Positions 18,745 through 29,225 are shown, counted from the first letter of the stretch. The stretch is 36,745 nucleotides of DNA from Burkholderiaceae bacterium (GCA_031277295.1 JAITMV010000183.1:1-36745), one strand, 5' to 3'. The notes: generated by a model not told the origin, from the sequence alone. A program made the numbers and translations.

Positions 18745-19347
18745 GTGACACAGCAGCAGGCAATCAGCGATACCGTGAGCGATACCGTGCGGGGACTCGG
18801 TTTCGATCTGGTGGAATTTGAACGTTCCGCCGACGGGTTGCTGCGCGTGACCATTGACCATCCTTGGTCGCCTAGTTCGGGAGCAGCTCAGCCGGTGACG
18901 GTGGATGACTGCGAGCGTGTGACACGCCAATTGCAGTACGCGCTGGAGGTGGATAACGTTGACTATCGGCGACTTGAGGTGTCTTCGCCGGGGATCGACC
19001 GGCCGCTGCGCCACGCGCGGGATTTTGAACGTTTCGACGGTGAAGTGGTCGATCTGGTGCTGAAGGAGCCGATTGGCGCTGCCGCCGCGGGTCAAGTGGC
19101 AGCCAACCGCAAGAGGTTTCGCGGCGTGCTGCGGCGTGCGCAAGGCGGCGGCTGGCAGGTGAGGTGGCGCGACGAACCGGCGGCGCTCAAGCCGGGGCAG
19201 CGCGTCAGCGCCAAACGCGCGTTGGCGCCTGAGCAGGTGCTTGACTTTGCGTTGGACGAGCTGCATTCGGCGCGGCTGGCGCCGGTGGTCAATTTCAAGG
19301 GCCGTGCCCGTGCTGGCAACGGGCGGGCCGGGAAAACCGTGGAGTAG
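18745..19347 (+). CDS. rimP: Ribosome maturation factor RimP
   Basis: RimP acts in 30S subunit maturation in the cytoplasm. The product has 200 residues from GTG 18745. The N-terminal domain (about residues 1-85) includes LGFDLVEFERSADGLLRVTI, VTVDDCERVTRQLQYALEV and the signature YRRLEVSSPGIDRPLRHARDF. The C-terminal SH3-like domain carries two loops longer than usual (GAAAAGQVAANRKRFRG and a Lys/Arg-rich part near 155) and ends with a basic tail. It is the first gene of rimP-nusA-infB. The stop TAG directly abuts the first possible nusA start. Confidence 0.92.
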   Translation: MTQQQAISDTVSDTVRGLGFDLVEFERSADGLLRVTIDHPWSPSSGAAQPVTVDDCERVTRQLQYALEVDNVDYRRLEVSSPGIDRPLRHARDFERFDGEVVDLVLKEPIGAAAAGQVAANRKRFRGVLRRAQGGGWQVRWRDEPAALKPGQRVSAKRALAPEQVLDFALDELHSARLAPVVNFKGRARAGNGRAGKTVE

Positions 19348-19356
19348 ATGCAAATC

Positions 19357-20841
19357 ATGAATCGCGAACTGTTGATGCTGGTCGAGGCAATTTCGCGCGA
19401 GAAGAACGTTGAACGTGACGTGGTGTTCAACGCCGTCGAGGCGGCGCTCGCGCAGTCGGCCAAGAAGCTATACGAGGGCGAGGTCGATATCCGCGTCGCG
19501 GTGGATCGCGAAACCGGCAATTACGAAACCTTTCGCCGCTGGCTGGTGGTGCCTAATGAGGCCGGATTGCAAAATCCCGATGCCGAAGAACTGCTGATGG
19601 ACGCCAAGGACCGCGTCGAGGACGTGGAGATCGGCGAGTACATCGAGGAGGGCGTCGAGTCAGTGCCGATAGGACGCATCGGCGCGATGGCGGCCAAGCA
19701 GGTGATTTTGCAGAAAATTCGCGACGCCGAACGCGAAATGCTGCTCAACGACTTCATGAGTCGGGGCGACAAAATATTCGCCGGCACTGTCAAGCGCATG
19801 GATAAAGGCGACATCATCGTCGAGTCCGGCCGGGTCGAAGGACGCTTGCGGCGCAGCGAAATGATCCCGAAAGAAAACCTGCGCAATGGCGACCGTGTGC
19901 GGGCGATGATTATGGAAGTCGATTTGACGTTGCGCGGCGCGCCGATTCTGCTGTCGCGTTCGGCGCCTGAGTTCATGGTGGAACTGTTTCGCCAGGAGGT
20001 GCCCGAAATCGAACAGGGTTTGCTGGAAATAAAAACCTGCGCCCGCGATCCGGGCAGTCGCGCCAAGATTGCGGTGCTCAGTCACGACAAGCGGGTCGAT
20101 CCGATAGGCACATGCGTTGGCGTGCGCGGCACGCGGGTTAACGCCGTCACCAACGAACTGGCCGGCGAGCGGGTGGACATCGTGCTGTGGTCGGACGATC
20201 CGGCGCAGTTCGTCATCGGCGCGCTGGCGCCGGCCAATGTCTCGTCGATTGTGGTGGACGAGGAAAAGCACGCCATGGACGTGGTGGTTGACGAGGAAAA
20301 TCTGGCCATCGCCATTGGCCGCGGCGGACAAAACGTGCGGCTGGCGTCCGATTTGACGGGCTGGAAGATCAACATCATGGACGCCGACGAATCGGCGCAG
20401 AAGCAGGCGCAGGAAACCGGCGCGCTGCGCCAGTTGTTCATGGAAAAGCTCGACGTGGACGAGGAAATTGCCGACATCCTTATCGAGGAAGGCTTCGCCA
20501 GCTTGGAACAGGTGGCCTACGTGCCGATTGAGGAAATGCGCGAAATCGAGGCGTTCGACGACGATACCGTTGACGAACTGCGCGCCCGTGCCAAGGATGC
20601 CCTGTTGACGATGGATATCGCGCGCGAGGAAAGCGTCGAGTCTGTGTCGCAGGAGCTGCGCGACCTGGAGGGCATGACGTCGGAGCTGATTGCCAAGCTG
20701 GCTGGCGCTGGCGTGCAAACGCGCGACGACCTGGCCGATTTGGCCGTGGATGAACTGATCGAGATCACCGGGCAGCCCGAAGAGCAGGCCCGTGCCCTGA
20801 TCATGAAGGCGCGCGAGCACTGGTTCGCGGGTCAAGAGTAA
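19357..20841 (+). CDS. nusA: Transcription termination/antitermination factor NusA
   Basis: NusA binds RNA polymerase and modulates pausing, termination and antitermination. The product has 494 residues from ATG 19357 ([20 protein letters not shown]), which matches the usual family start. An ATG three codons earlier, right after the rimP stop, would add MQI. The N-terminal polymerase-binding domain is followed by an S1 domain ([20 protein letters not shown]). The KH domains follow ([20 protein letters not shown] and [20 protein letters not shown]), then two acidic C-terminal helix-hairpin repeats ([20 protein letters not shown] and [20 protein letters not shown]). The length is typical for proteobacteria. 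Confidence 0.96.
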   Translation: MNRELLMLVEAISREKNVERDVVFNAVEAALAQSAKKLYEGEVDIRVAVDRETGNYETFRRWLVVPNEAGLQNPDAEELLMDAKDRVEDVEIGEYIEEGVESVPIGRIGAMAAKQVILQKIRDAEREMLLNDFMSRGDKIFAGTVKRMDKGDIIVESGRVEGRLRRSEMIPKENLRNGDRVRAMIMEVDLTLRGAPILLSRSAPEFMVELFRQEVPEIEQGLLEIKTCARDPGSRAKIAVLSHDKRVDPIGTCVGVRGTRVNAVTNELAGERVDIVLWSDDPAQFVIGALAPANVSSIVVDEEKHAMDVVVDEENLAIAIGRGGQNVRLASDLTGWKINIMDADESAQKQAQETGALRQLFMEKLDVDEEIADILIEEGFASLEQVAYVPIEEMREIEAFDDDTVDELRARAKDALLTMDIAREESVESVSQELRDLEGMTSELIAKLAGAGVQTRDDLADLAVDELIEITGQPEEQARALIMKAREHWFAGQE

Positions 20842-20865
20842 AAATCATGGAAGCAGGGGCCGTAT

Positions 20866-23724
20866 ATGACGAACACCACCGTTGCCGAATTCGCGAACGA
20901 GCTGAAAACTCCCGCCGATGTGTTGCTGGAGCAATTGAAGGCCGCGGGCGTGGCCAAGCGGACGACGTCCGACGCGCTAACCGATAACGATAAGCTGAAG
21001 CTGCGGAACTATCTGCAAGCCAGCCACGGCACCACCGGCGCGGCGCGTAAGAAGATTACGCTGACCAAAAAGATTACCAGCGAGATTAAACAGGCCGATG
21101 CCACTGGCAAGGCGCGCACGATTCAGGTCGAGGTGCGCAAAAAACGTACCTTTGTCAAGCGCGAGGATGAGCAAGGCGCGCCCTCGCAGGAGATGGCGTC
21201 CGTTGTTGCGGCGCCGGAGCCGGTTGCCGCGCCGGTGATCGACGCTGCCGAGCAGTCGCGCCGCGAAGAACAAGCGCGCCGCCAGGCCGAACTGCTGCGC
21301 CGCCAGGAAGAAGAAGCCGCGGAAAAACGGCGTCAGCGCGAGCAGCAGGAGCAAGAGCGCGTTGCCGCCGAACAAGCGCGCCACGCCGCACAACAACCTC
21401 CCCCGCTCGAAACACCGGCGCCTGAACCCGAGGCTGAAGTTCCATCGCCCCAAGAGTCTGAGGTAACCACGGCCTCCGCGGATACCGCCGATGCTCCTGC
21501 GGCGACGCCAAAGCCGCCCGCGCCCGCCGAGGCCAGCGCGCCCGACGACAAGCAGGCGCAAGCCGAACGCGCGCGCGAGCAGGAAGCCAACCGCCGCAAG
21601 GCGCTGGCCGAGGCTGAGGCCATCCGCGCCATGATGAGCGCGCCGCGCAAGGTGCTGGTGGCCAAAAAACCCGCTGACCGCAATAAATCCGGCGAAGCCA
21701 AGCCGGCTGCCGCCAAGAGTGTGCCAGGCAAATCCGCAGCCGCCAAAACCGCCAAGAGCGGCACGGCCGCGCCGACGGCGAACAAGGAAGTCAAGTCGGC
21801 CAAGCTGTCGTCCAGTTGGGCCGCCGATCCGGCCAAGAAAAAGGGTATTCCAACGCGCGGTGATTCCAGCGGTGGCCGCGGCGGTTGGCGCGGCGCTCCC
21901 AAGGGTCGGCGTGGCGAGCGCGAACGCGACGACCAGGCAGCCGCCATCGCCGCTTCGGTGGAGCAGCGCGTTATCGAGGTGCACGTGCCCGAGACGATCA
22001 CCGTGGCTGAACTGGCGCACAAGATGTCAATCAAGGCCAGCGAAGTCATCAAGGCGCTGATGAAGATGGGCCAGATGGTCACCATCAACCAGCCACTGGA
22101 TCAGGATACGGCCATGATCGTGGTCGAAGAGATGGGCCACACCGCCGTCGTTGCCGCGCTGGACGATCCGGAGGCGTTTACCGAGCAAGAGGTGCAGGCG
22201 CAGGCCGCCGAGGCGCTGCCGCGTCCGCCGGTGGTCACCGTCATGGGCCACGTCGATCACGGCAAGACCTCGCTGTTGGACTACATTCGCCGCGCCAAGG
22301 TGGCGGCGGGCGAAGCCGGCGGTATTACCCAGCACATTGGCGCCTATCACGTCAAAACGTCAGGCGGTGTGGTGTCGTTCCTTGACACGCCGGGCCACGA
22401 GGCGTTTACCGCCATGCGCGCGCGCGGCGCGCAGGCCACCGACATCGTGATTTTGGTGGTCGCAGCCGATGACGGCGTGATGCCGCAGACACGAGAGGCC
22501 GTCAAGCACGCCAAGGCCGCTGGCGTGCCGATTGTGGTCGCCATCAACAAAATCGACAAGCCCGAGGCCAACCCCGACCGCGTGCGCAGCGAACTGGTGG
22601 CCGAGGAAGTGGTGCCGGAAGAGTTCGGCGGCGACTCGCCTTTCGTTTCCGTTTCAGCCAAAACCGGACAGGGCATCGACGAGCTGCTGGAGCAGGTGCT
22701 GCTGCAAGCCGAGGTACTCGAACTCAAGGCGCCGATTGACGCTGCCGCCAAAGGTCTGGTGATTGAGGCCAGTCTGGACAAGGGGCGCGGCCCGGTGGCC
22801 ACGGTGCTGGTACAGTCCGGCACGCTGAAAGTGGGCGACGTGGTACTGGCCGGTCAGACCTCGGGCCGTGTGCGCGCCATGCTGGACGAAAACGGCAAAC
22901 CGGCCAAGTCCGCCGGTCCCTCGATTCCGGTCGAGATTCAGGGTTTGGCCGACGTGCCGCAGGCCGGCGACGAATTCATGGTGCTGGCCGATGAGCGCCG
23001 CGCGCGCGAGATCGCCACTTACCGCGCCGGCAAGTTCCGCAACACCAAGCTGGCCAAGCAGCAGGCCGCCAAGCTGGAAAACATGTTCGCCGACATGTCG
23101 GCGGGCGAAGTCAAGCAGTTGCCCATCATTTTGAAGGCCGATGTGCAAGGCTCGCAGGAGGCGCTGGCCGCGTCGCTGCTCAAGCTCAGCACCGACGAGG
23201 TCAAGGTGCAGATGGTTTACACCGGCGTCGGGGGTATCAGCGAAAGCGACGTCAATCTGGCTATTGCCTCCAAGGCGGTCATCATCGGCTTCAACACTCG
23301 CGCCGACGCCGGCGCGCGCAAGTTGGCCGAGGCCAATGATGTCGAAATCCGCTACTACAACATCATCTACGACGCCGTTGATGATTTGAAAGCGGCCATG
23401 TCCGGGATGCTGGCTCCAGAGCAGAAGGAAGAAGTCATTGGCATGGCCGAAATCCGCACTGTCTTCGTCGCTTCCAAGATCGGCACGGTGGCCGGCTGCA
23501 TGGTCACCCAAGGGCTGGTGCGGCGCGACGCGCGCTTCCGCCTGCTGCGCGAGCACGTAGTCGTCTACAGCGGCGAGCTGGAATCGCTCAAGCGCATGAA
23601 AGACGACGTGCGTGAGGTCAAGGAAGGCTTTGAGTGCGGTATCAAGCTGAAGAACTACAACGACATCAAGGAAGGCGATCAACTGGAGTTCTTCGAGATC
23701 AAAGAGATCGCCAGGACGTTGTAA
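20866..23724 (+). CDS. infB: Translation initiation factor IF-2
   Basis: IF-2 is the GTPase that places initiator fMet-tRNA on the 30S subunit and promotes subunit joining. The product has 952 residues. The N-terminal IF2_N motif is [21 protein letters not shown] long charged Ala/Glu/Lys/Arg region (about 70-370) follows, then a second IF2_N-like segment ([20 protein letters not shown]). The G domain has [20 protein letters not shown] and SAKTGQG, and domains II-IV end at [12 protein letters not shown]. It starts 24 bases after nusA. In most proteobacteria rbfA follows; here a repeat-rich gap and then secB-like and rhs genes on the other strand follow instead. Confidence 0.97.
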   Translation: MTNTTVAEFANELKTPADVLLEQLKAAGVAKRTTSDALTDNDKLKLRNYLQASHGTTGAARKKITLTKKITSEIKQADATGKARTIQVEVRKKRTFVKREDEQGAPSQEMASVVAAPEPVAAPVIDAAEQSRREEQARRQAELLRRQEEEAAEKRRQREQQEQERVAAEQARHAAQQPPPLETPAPEPEAEVPSPQESEVTTASADTADAPAATPKPPAPAEASAPDDKQAQAERAREQEANRRKALAEAEAIRAMMSAPRKVLVAKKPADRNKSGEAKPAAAKSVPGKSAAAKTAKSGTAAPTANKEVKSAKLSSSWAADPAKKKGIPTRGDSSGGRGGWRGAPKGRRGERERDDQAAAIAASVEQRVIEVHVPETITVAELAHKMSIKASEVIKALMKMGQMVTINQPLDQDTAMIVVEEMGHTAVVAALDDPEAFTEQEVQAQAAEALPRPPVVTVMGHVDHGKTSLLDYIRRAKVAAGEAGGITQHIGAYHVKTSGGVVSFLDTPGHEAFTAMRARGAQATDIVILVVAADDGVMPQTREAVKHAKAAGVPIVVAINKIDKPEANPDRVRSELVAEEVVPEEFGGDSPFVSVSAKTGQGIDELLEQVLLQAEVLELKAPIDAAAKGLVIEASLDKGRGPVATVLVQSGTLKVGDVVLAGQTSGRVRAMLDENGKPAKSAGPSIPVEIQGLADVPQAGDEFMVLADERRAREIATYRAGKFRNTKLAKQQAAKLENMFADMSAGEVKQLPIILKADVQGSQEALAASLLKLSTDEVKVQMVYTGVGGISESDVNLAIASKAVIIGFNTRADAGARKLAEANDVEIRYYNIIYDAVDDLKAAMSGMLAPEQKEEVIGMAEIRTVFVASKIGTVAGCMVTQGLVRRDARFRLLREHVVVYSGELESLKRMKDDVREVKEGFECGIKLKNYNDIKEGDQLEFFEIKEIARTL

Positions 23725-24037
23725 TGAGCCGGCCCTGCAAAATTCGTCCCAGTGTTCCATGACGCTGGCGCGCCAGCCGTGACGCATAAAACTGGCGCAG
23801 TCTCACCCTCTCGTCATTCCCGCCCCCTCCGTTGTCATTCCCGCGAAGGCGGGAATCCAGCGGCGCTTCGAAGAACGGCTATCCGAGAATGATGGTTATG
23901 GCTGGCGGATGGATACGCCGATGGATTTTTGCTTTCGCGAAAATGACGATGGGAAAAGTCGGTTTGATTGAGGGGCAAGAATGACAGCCCGTGGATTTCC
24001 GGAGAATTATTAGAGGTTTGATTTATTCAGGATCGAA
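23725..24037. other. Repeat-containing gap after infB, no gene seen
   Basis: The stretch holds a perfect 14-bp palindrome GCTGGCGCGCCAGC at 23764-23777 and a copy of the GTCATTCCCGC repeat at 23811-23860. I see no ribosome site or coding pattern and no clear T-run terminator for infB. The rbfA gene expected here is absent. Confidence 0.6.
23811..23860. repeat. Dispersed GTCATTCCCGC repeat
   Basis: CGTCATTCCCGCC is followed by CCTCCGTTGTCATTCCCGCG and AAGGCGGGAAT, closely parallel to 11104-11153. The CCCGCGAAGGCGGG part can form a hairpin. Confidence 0.75.
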
Positions 24038-24562
24038 TCAACTGCTACCGTTCTTTTTCTTTTTTTTATTTGCGGCGGCAGAAGAAGCGGCGGCGGTGAC
24101 GGTTTGAATAATTTGTGCGCTTTGCTCTTGTTTGCTTTTTTGAGATTTTCTCTGCTCATATAGAGCATGAAAATTGACTACGTCAAGCTGCACTGGTGAA
24201 AATCCTCCACGAACAATAAGATCGGTAACGTTGCTGCGTAGATAGGGGTAGATGATTTGAGGGCATACCACGTTCAATATGGCGCCTAATTGTTCATCTG
24301 TCACGTTGTCGATATCAAAAAGACCGGATTGCTTGCAGTCGACTTTGAACAAAATTTTTCCCAGGATTTTGGCCTGTATAGTAGCGTCTACGCTGATTTC
24401 ATGAACATTGGGGCCTATCGCAATCGGTTCGACGTTGACATCAAGGGATATTTCCACCTCCGGTTTTTCCTCCATAAGCAAAACCGAGGGTGAATTGGGT
24501 TGCTCGAACGAGGCTTTTTTTAAATATAAGCGCTTGATGTTGAATATGGGTTGGCCGTTCAT
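24038..24562 (-). CDS. SecB-like protein-export chaperone
   Basis: SecB keeps preproteins unfolded for the Sec translocase. This product has 174 residues. The SecB fold is recognisable throughout: FNIKRLYLKKASFEQPNSPS, VEISLDVNVEPIAIGPNVHE, a KQSGLFDI strand, VCPQIIYPYLRSNVTDLIVR and GGFSPVQLDVVNFHALYEQR. The first 145 residues fit the family. The C-terminus instead has a Gln/Ala stretch ending in five lysines, KKKKKNGSS. The gene is AT-richer than its housekeeping neighbours and lies downstream of a giant Rhs gene on the same strand, not beside grxC or gpsA as is common for housekeeping secB. I infer an accessory paralogue serving the Rhs protein or its partner. A housekeeping role cannot be excluded. 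Confidence 0.8.
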   Translation of the reverse strand: MNGQPIFNIKRLYLKKASFEQPNSPSVLLMEEKPEVEISLDVNVEPIAIGPNVHEISVDATIQAKILGKILFKVDCKQSGLFDIDNVTDEQLGAILNVVCPQIIYPYLRSNVTDLIVRGGFSPVQLDVVNFHALYEQRKSQKSKQEQSAQIIQTVTAAASSAAANKKKKKNGSS

Positions 24563-24582
24563 GATGGTAATGAGGACTAAGG

Positions 24583-24702
24583 TTAAAGGAAATTAATGAT
24601 CGGATTACGTGGAGCAGGGCGAGTCAACTTTTTGGGTCCAACTGGGGCGCTAAATTTTCTCCATCCATATTCCTCACTATTGGGTTGCCCTTGCGCGTGC
24701 AT
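24583..24702 (-). CDS. Possible 39-residue ORF between rhs and the secB-like gene
   Basis: ATG 24702 lies 11 bases after the rhs stop. The frame encodes MHAQGQPNSEEYGWRKFSAP followed by 19 more residues (ending NFL), and ends 20 bases before the secB-like start. The composition is Pro/Lys/Arg-rich with no hydrophobic segment. No ribosome site is evident. It may be a small gene, part of a former Rhs C-terminus, or chance. Confidence 0.3.
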   Translation of the reverse strand: MHAQGQPNSEEYGWRKFSAPVGPKKLTRPAPRNPIINFL

Positions 24703-24713
24703 TTGCTGAAAGA

Positions 24714-27700
24714 TCAATCGGAATTATTTGATGGTTCATTTTCGTGCATTTCATACAGTTGCTTGGTACGGGGTAAGCGAAATTCTGCTTCGTTGCCGAT
24801 AACGTCGGGTAAGGTTCTGATGAATCTGAATGGGTTGAAGTTTGCTATTTCTTTAACTTTCATGAGGTTTGACAGGACATTTTTTGGGATAAATGAAAAG
24901 TTCAAGGGGCCAAAAGACGTCGCTTCTGATCCGTGGCCCAGAGATTGGCTGTATTTGTTTGCCTCACCTACATCGGTTGAATTCTGGGCGATGTAGGCGC
25001 CAATTTTTGGATCATAATATTTATCGCCATCATAGTGCAACCCGGTTTCCGAGTCGATGTATTGACCGGGTAGTCTTATGGGCTGGTCTATGTTGTGCGG
25101 ATTGAATTCTTCTTCGATGTTTCCCCATGGGTCGAATTTAGCAGCCCAGACAATATTTTCTTTCTGGTCAATCAAGGCTGTAGGGATGCCGAAGTGATTG
25201 CAGAGATAATAATGGATTGTGACCGGTCCTTGCGCATCTTGTTTCATTTCTTCCAGGCCATCGCGCATGCTTGCAATGATGTCGCTTGTCTTTTGCAGTA
25301 TGCTTGGCATGGCGTGTCCTTTCATTGCCTCGCCTTGAGTGCTTGTTATTTTTTGCAGACTGGCTTCCATTTTCTGGCTGATCTCTGCAATCATGGCATT
25401 GGTGCGGTGTACCTTGGCAATGCCTGATAACGCGTCTCCTTTTCCAGTCCGGCTGGATTGGAATACTTCTTGCAAAGTGTTTTCCAATTTCTTTTGCATT
25501 AGCTCTGGTATTTCAGTGACGATGTTTTGTACCATCACCAATGTGTGATCCAGGCCCAGTTGATTCCTTTGATCTTTGGGCATGGCTGCCTTGATGCTTT
25601 GCACTAGCAGGTGAGGTTTGGCTTCAGGCGCTCCGTCGGCTGTCGTGCTTAATCTGATCAATGGTATGAGGGAATTAGGCTCATAGATGGTTTGTACGAT
25701 GTCTCGCGTGCCATCTTCTTTCATTTGTTCCGTGTGTACCAGTCGATGGCTGTCCCAGCCGTAGTAGGTAAGATGTTCGTGTTTTCCATCCCTGATTGCT
25801 TTTTTTAGTCTCCTGCCCAACGCATCATAGGTGTATCGGCTTTCGCGGGATTCGGTTATGTTGCCTTGCGCATCGATGTTTTCAATATGCACGGCGGTTA
25901 ATTGGTTATCGCCGTCGTAGAACAGACGCTGGCGGTTGTGTTGTCCGTCGGCAGTTTGACGGATTTGTTCGACGCGGTTGCCTTGGGCGTCGTAACGCCA
26001 GGCGCAATCTTGGTGAAAGCCGACGCGATTGCTCAGCCATTTGTCTATGCTGTCCTGATGCTGGGCAATGCTGACGTCTTGCGTCAGTAGGTTGAATGCA
26101 GGGTCTTGCCAGCGTAGGTGGTGATGAAGCAGTTCGGCCCAGTTTTGCCGTTGTTGCGGGGTGGGCATCTGGCCGGGTAGGCGATTGCCGGCTGGGTCGA
26201 TGTCCCAGCGTTGTGTCACTTCTGGCGTCAGGCTATCGGCTTGCGCCCGCAAACGGCCGGCCGCGTCGTAGCCGTAGCGCAGGATTTGAGCCGGTGTCCG
26301 TATGGCGATGAGTTGTCCCAAGGGGTCGTAGAGGTATTGTCTGCGGACAATTTGGTCTACCAGCTCCCGTGGCACGGAATCGGCTGCTTGCAAGGGCAGA
26401 GCATCCAGTTGGGTGTCCTGCAACCGTCCCATGTTGTCCCATTGGTTGATTCGTGTGAGCAGCGCGGGCGCTAAGTTTTCAGTTGATTGGGAGCTTTGGA
26501 GGGTATGCCATTGGCGCTTGATTTCTTGGCACAGGGCGTTTCTTTCAAAGTCGATCAAGTCATGGCCGTTGTGCATCAGGCTTTGTATTTGCCCCAGATT
26601 GTCGAGGCGCCATTGGATTTGTCCTACGTTTTGCAGTTCGCTTTCTTGCCGATCACCCGAAGGATCAAACGTGTGGGTGATGCGGTGTTCGTATTCGATG
26701 GGTGGCGCTGCATGGGGTGTCGCGGCGTCTTGTGTTTTGTACAGTCGCTGTAGCTCGCCAATGATGCGTCCCAGGCCGTCGCGTTCGATTTCAATGCGGC
26801 TTTGCAGCCGTTCTTCAATTTGTTCCTGTTCCTGGGTGATTAAATAAACACTGGCTGCTTTCAATTGCCCTGCCTGGTCCCATTCGTAGCGCTGGCTTTG
26901 GCGTTCGCTGGCTTGTGTTGCCGGCAGTTGCCGCTCGATGAGACGGCCTGTTGTGCTCCACAGGTAATGGATCGTGTCTTGCTCCAGGTCGATTTCCGCT
27001 TGTGTTGTCTGGGTGGCGCCGTCTCCGCTGGTTTGTGTGAGTTGCCCGGCGGCGTCCCACTGGTAACGTTGCACCCTGCCGTCAAAGCCGGTTTCTTGTA
27101 TCAGCCGATCCATGACATCCCAGGCAAACCGGCTTTGTGCGCCGTTTTCGTTGGTGAGGGCGATGAGCCGGCCAGCTTCGTCCCGGCTCATTTGTAGGGC
27201 AAATTCTCCCAGGCTGATCTGGACGATGCGGCCCAAGGGGTCGCGGCTGATCTGTAGGAGGCTGTCGGGGATGTTCTCATCGGGTTGGACGCGGGTGAGG
27301 TTGCCCTGATGGTCGTACTGGTAGCGCCGGGTCTGGCTGTTGGGCAGGCGCGCTGCGATGACGCGGCCGGCGTGATCGTGCTCGTATTGCGTGGTGTTGC
27401 CCAAAGGGTCGGTTTCTTCGGTGACATTGCCCCAGCGGTCGTATTCCCATTGGGTGCTGTGGCCTGAGCGGTCGGTGTAGCCAAGCAGCAGTCCGGCATC
27501 GTTGTATTGCAGGTGGTGAGTGCCGCTGTGAGCGTCTTCGATTTGCGTCGGGAGGTCGCAGGTGAAGGCTTGTTCCTTGGGATCGGGGTAGTGGTAGCGC
27601 TCTACGCGGCCGTCTGCATGGGTGACTTGGGTGCGCCGCCCCCAATCGTCGTTTTCATAACGAGTGGCCGCGCCCGTAGGGCCGTAGCTGATGGTGATGC

Positions 27701-29225
27701 AGCCGGTTTGGTCATAGTTTCGGACGCAGTGATTTTTTCCGGGTTGCTGCACTTCGATGATGTTGCCCTGCATATCGAATCGGGTCGAGGTTTTGCGCTC
27801 CAGCGGGTCTATGTGGGCGACTAGGCGCCCGCTTTCGTCGTACTGGTAGCGCATGACGGAGCCGTCGGCCCTGTGGTGCGCTGTGAGCCGGTTTAAGCCG
27901 CCCCAGCCTTCGCAGTGGTAGATTTGTCTGCGCTTGAAGCTGTCGGTAACGACGGTTGCGTTTGCGGGCGTGCCTATCGGTGAGGGGGGCAGATGCTGAT
28001 ATTCAAAGCGATAGCTTAGGCTTTGCTCGTGGGTGGATTCGGCGACTTTGACTTCGGGTTCAACGCCGTCATAACGGTATCTGCGCCAGGGGCCGCTACA
28101 GTGGCGCTGGCCGCTGATGCGGTGGTCATGCCACTCGAATTCGCGCACCAGTTCTCCTGAACGGTCATGTACGGTGGCAAGTTGCCCCTGCCGGTTGTAG
28201 CCGTAGCGGACGAGGAATACGGGATCGGGGGCGAAGTGCAGCGGGTCGTGCTCAAGTTCGACGCCTGCCAGCCGCCAGCCGTCGTCGGCGCCCCAGGGGG
28301 CTTGCGCCTGCCGGCCTGCGTGGATGCGCTGGTGATACAGCCGGTAGCGCCGGCCTACGCCGTCGGTAAGAACGGTCGGGCGCCCGGCTGGCAAAGGGGT
28401 GTCGCTGTCGCGCCATGCGTAATAACGCTTGTCCGATTCGTGGCCTTCGCTGTACTGGTAGTGCTGGCTGCGCCCAAAGCGATCTATCCGCAGTGCGAGG
28501 CGCCAGCGCTGGGCAACCGGGCTGGCGTCATGCTGGTGCGCGTGCGTATCGTCGGCATGGTCGTGGTGCTGATGGCTTGGATCATTGTGGTTTTTACCGG
28601 CAGCGGTGTCGGCAGCTTTGCTGGCGTTATCCTGAGTTACCGCGACGGGGGTAAAAACCGAAAATATGCCGCCGCCGCTGGAGACGAAAATGTGGTGCTC
28701 GTCTGCCGCCAATTCGGCGCTGATCTTGGCAAAGCGGGGTTGGCGCGACCACGCCGGAAGATAACCATGAGTGTCTTTCCCGCCGCGCAGCAGCCAGGTG
28801 TCTTCGCTCGGGCTGTAGCGCTGCTCTCCTGGTCTCAAGGGTTGAGAAAAAGTGATGACCCGTCCGGTGGCGTCAAACAACAAAACGCAATCAGCCCGTA
28901 GCTCAAGACTGACTTCGAGGGGCAGATGCCAGCCGTGACCCAGGAGCCCGCAGGCGGATTCATGTGCCGCGCTGACGTGGCTGCTGTAGCGGCGCTGCCA
29001 TATCACTGGCAAGGCACCGGGCAAGGTGAAATCCAACTCTTCTTGCCCAAGCAGTACCAAGGCGCCCAACTGCGGGTTGACGAACGAATCGACTGTGACG
29101 CTGCCGGGATGCGCGCAGCAAGGGATGCCTCCGCGTGAATTGGTTAAGACAACCAGCGACTCCGGCGTGATCAGACTTTTGCACAGGGCCGTGTAGCTTT
29201 CGAGCAATACAAGCTTGTCGAGCAT
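24714..29225 (-). CDS. Rhs/YD-repeat protein, likely polymorphic toxin-type
   Basis: The product has 1503 residues from ATG 29225, with the strong site GGAGGAGG upstream. Rhs proteins form a hollow beta-shell that encloses a C-terminal toxin, often delivered by T6SS. Residues ~40-125 (HPGSVTVDSFVNPQLGALVL, PVIWQRRYSSH) match the DUF6531 entry domain. Many YD repeats follow (YDRWGNVTEETDPLGNTTQY and similar). A His-rich insert at 212-233 has eight His. A ~130-residue helical insert (about 1200-1330) precedes IHYYLCNHFGIPTALIDQKE. The shell-closing part reads LHYDGDKYYDPKIGAYIAQN and departs from the usual DPIGLxGGxNxYxY motif. Only ~100 residues follow. No PAAR domain or N-terminal transmembrane helices are seen. 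Confidence 0.9.
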   Translation of the reverse strand: MLDKLVLLESYTALCKSLITPESLVVLTNSRGGIPCCAHPGSVTVDSFVNPQLGALVLLGQEELDFTLPGALPVIWQRRYSSHVSAAHESACGLLGHGWHLPLEVSLELRADCVLLFDATGRVITFSQPLRPGEQRYSPSEDTWLLRGGKDTHGYLPAWSRQPRFAKISAELAADEHHIFVSSGGGIFSVFTPVAVTQDNASKAADTAAGKNHNDPSHQHHDHADDTHAHQHDASPVAQRWRLALRIDRFGRSQHYQYSEGHESDKRYYAWRDSDTPLPAGRPTVLTDGVGRRYRLYHQRIHAGRQAQAPWGADDGWRLAGVELEHDPLHFAPDPVFLVRYGYNRQGQLATVHDRSGELVREFEWHDHRISGQRHCSGPWRRYRYDGVEPEVKVAESTHEQSLSYRFEYQHLPPSPIGTPANATVVTDSFKRRQIYHCEGWGGLNRLTAHHRADGSVMRYQYDESGRLVAHIDPLERKTSTRFDMQGNIIEVQQPGKNHCVRNYDQTGCITISYGPTGAATRYENDDWGRRTQVTHADGRVERYHYPDPKEQAFTCDLPTQIEDAHSGTHHLQYNDAGLLLGYTDRSGHSTQWEYDRWGNVTEETDPLGNTTQYEHDHAGRVIAARLPNSQTRRYQYDHQGNLTRVQPDENIPDSLLQISRDPLGRIVQISLGEFALQMSRDEAGRLIALTNENGAQSRFAWDVMDRLIQETGFDGRVQRYQWDAAGQLTQTSGDGATQTTQAEIDLEQDTIHYLWSTTGRLIERQLPATQASERQSQRYEWDQAGQLKAASVYLITQEQEQIEERLQSRIEIERDGLGRIIGELQRLYKTQDAATPHAAPPIEYEHRITHTFDPSGDRQESELQNVGQIQWRLDNLGQIQSLMHNGHDLIDFERNALCQEIKRQWHTLQSSQSTENLAPALLTRINQWDNMGRLQDTQLDALPLQAADSVPRELVDQIVRRQYLYDPLGQLIAIRTPAQILRYGYDAAGRLRAQADSLTPEVTQRWDIDPAGNRLPGQMPTPQQRQNWAELLHHHLRWQDPAFNLLTQDVSIAQHQDSIDKWLSNRVGFHQDCAWRYDAQGNRVEQIRQTADGQHNRQRLFYDGDNQLTAVHIENIDAQGNITESRESRYTYDALGRRLKKAIRDGKHEHLTYYGWDSHRLVHTEQMKEDGTRDIVQTIYEPNSLIPLIRLSTTADGAPEAKPHLLVQSIKAAMPKDQRNQLGLDHTLVMVQNIVTEIPELMQKKLENTLQEVFQSSRTGKGDALSGIAKVHRTNAMIAEISQKMEASLQKITSTQGEAMKGHAMPSILQKTSDIIASMRDGLEEMKQDAQGPVTIHYYLCNHFGIPTALIDQKENIVWAAKFDPWGNIEEEFNPHNIDQPIRLPGQYIDSETGLHYDGDKYYDPKIGAYIAQNSTDVGEANKYSQSLGHGSEATSFGPLNFSFIPKNVLSNLMKVKEIANFNPFRFIRTLPDVIGNEAEFRLPRTKQLYEMHENEPSNNSD

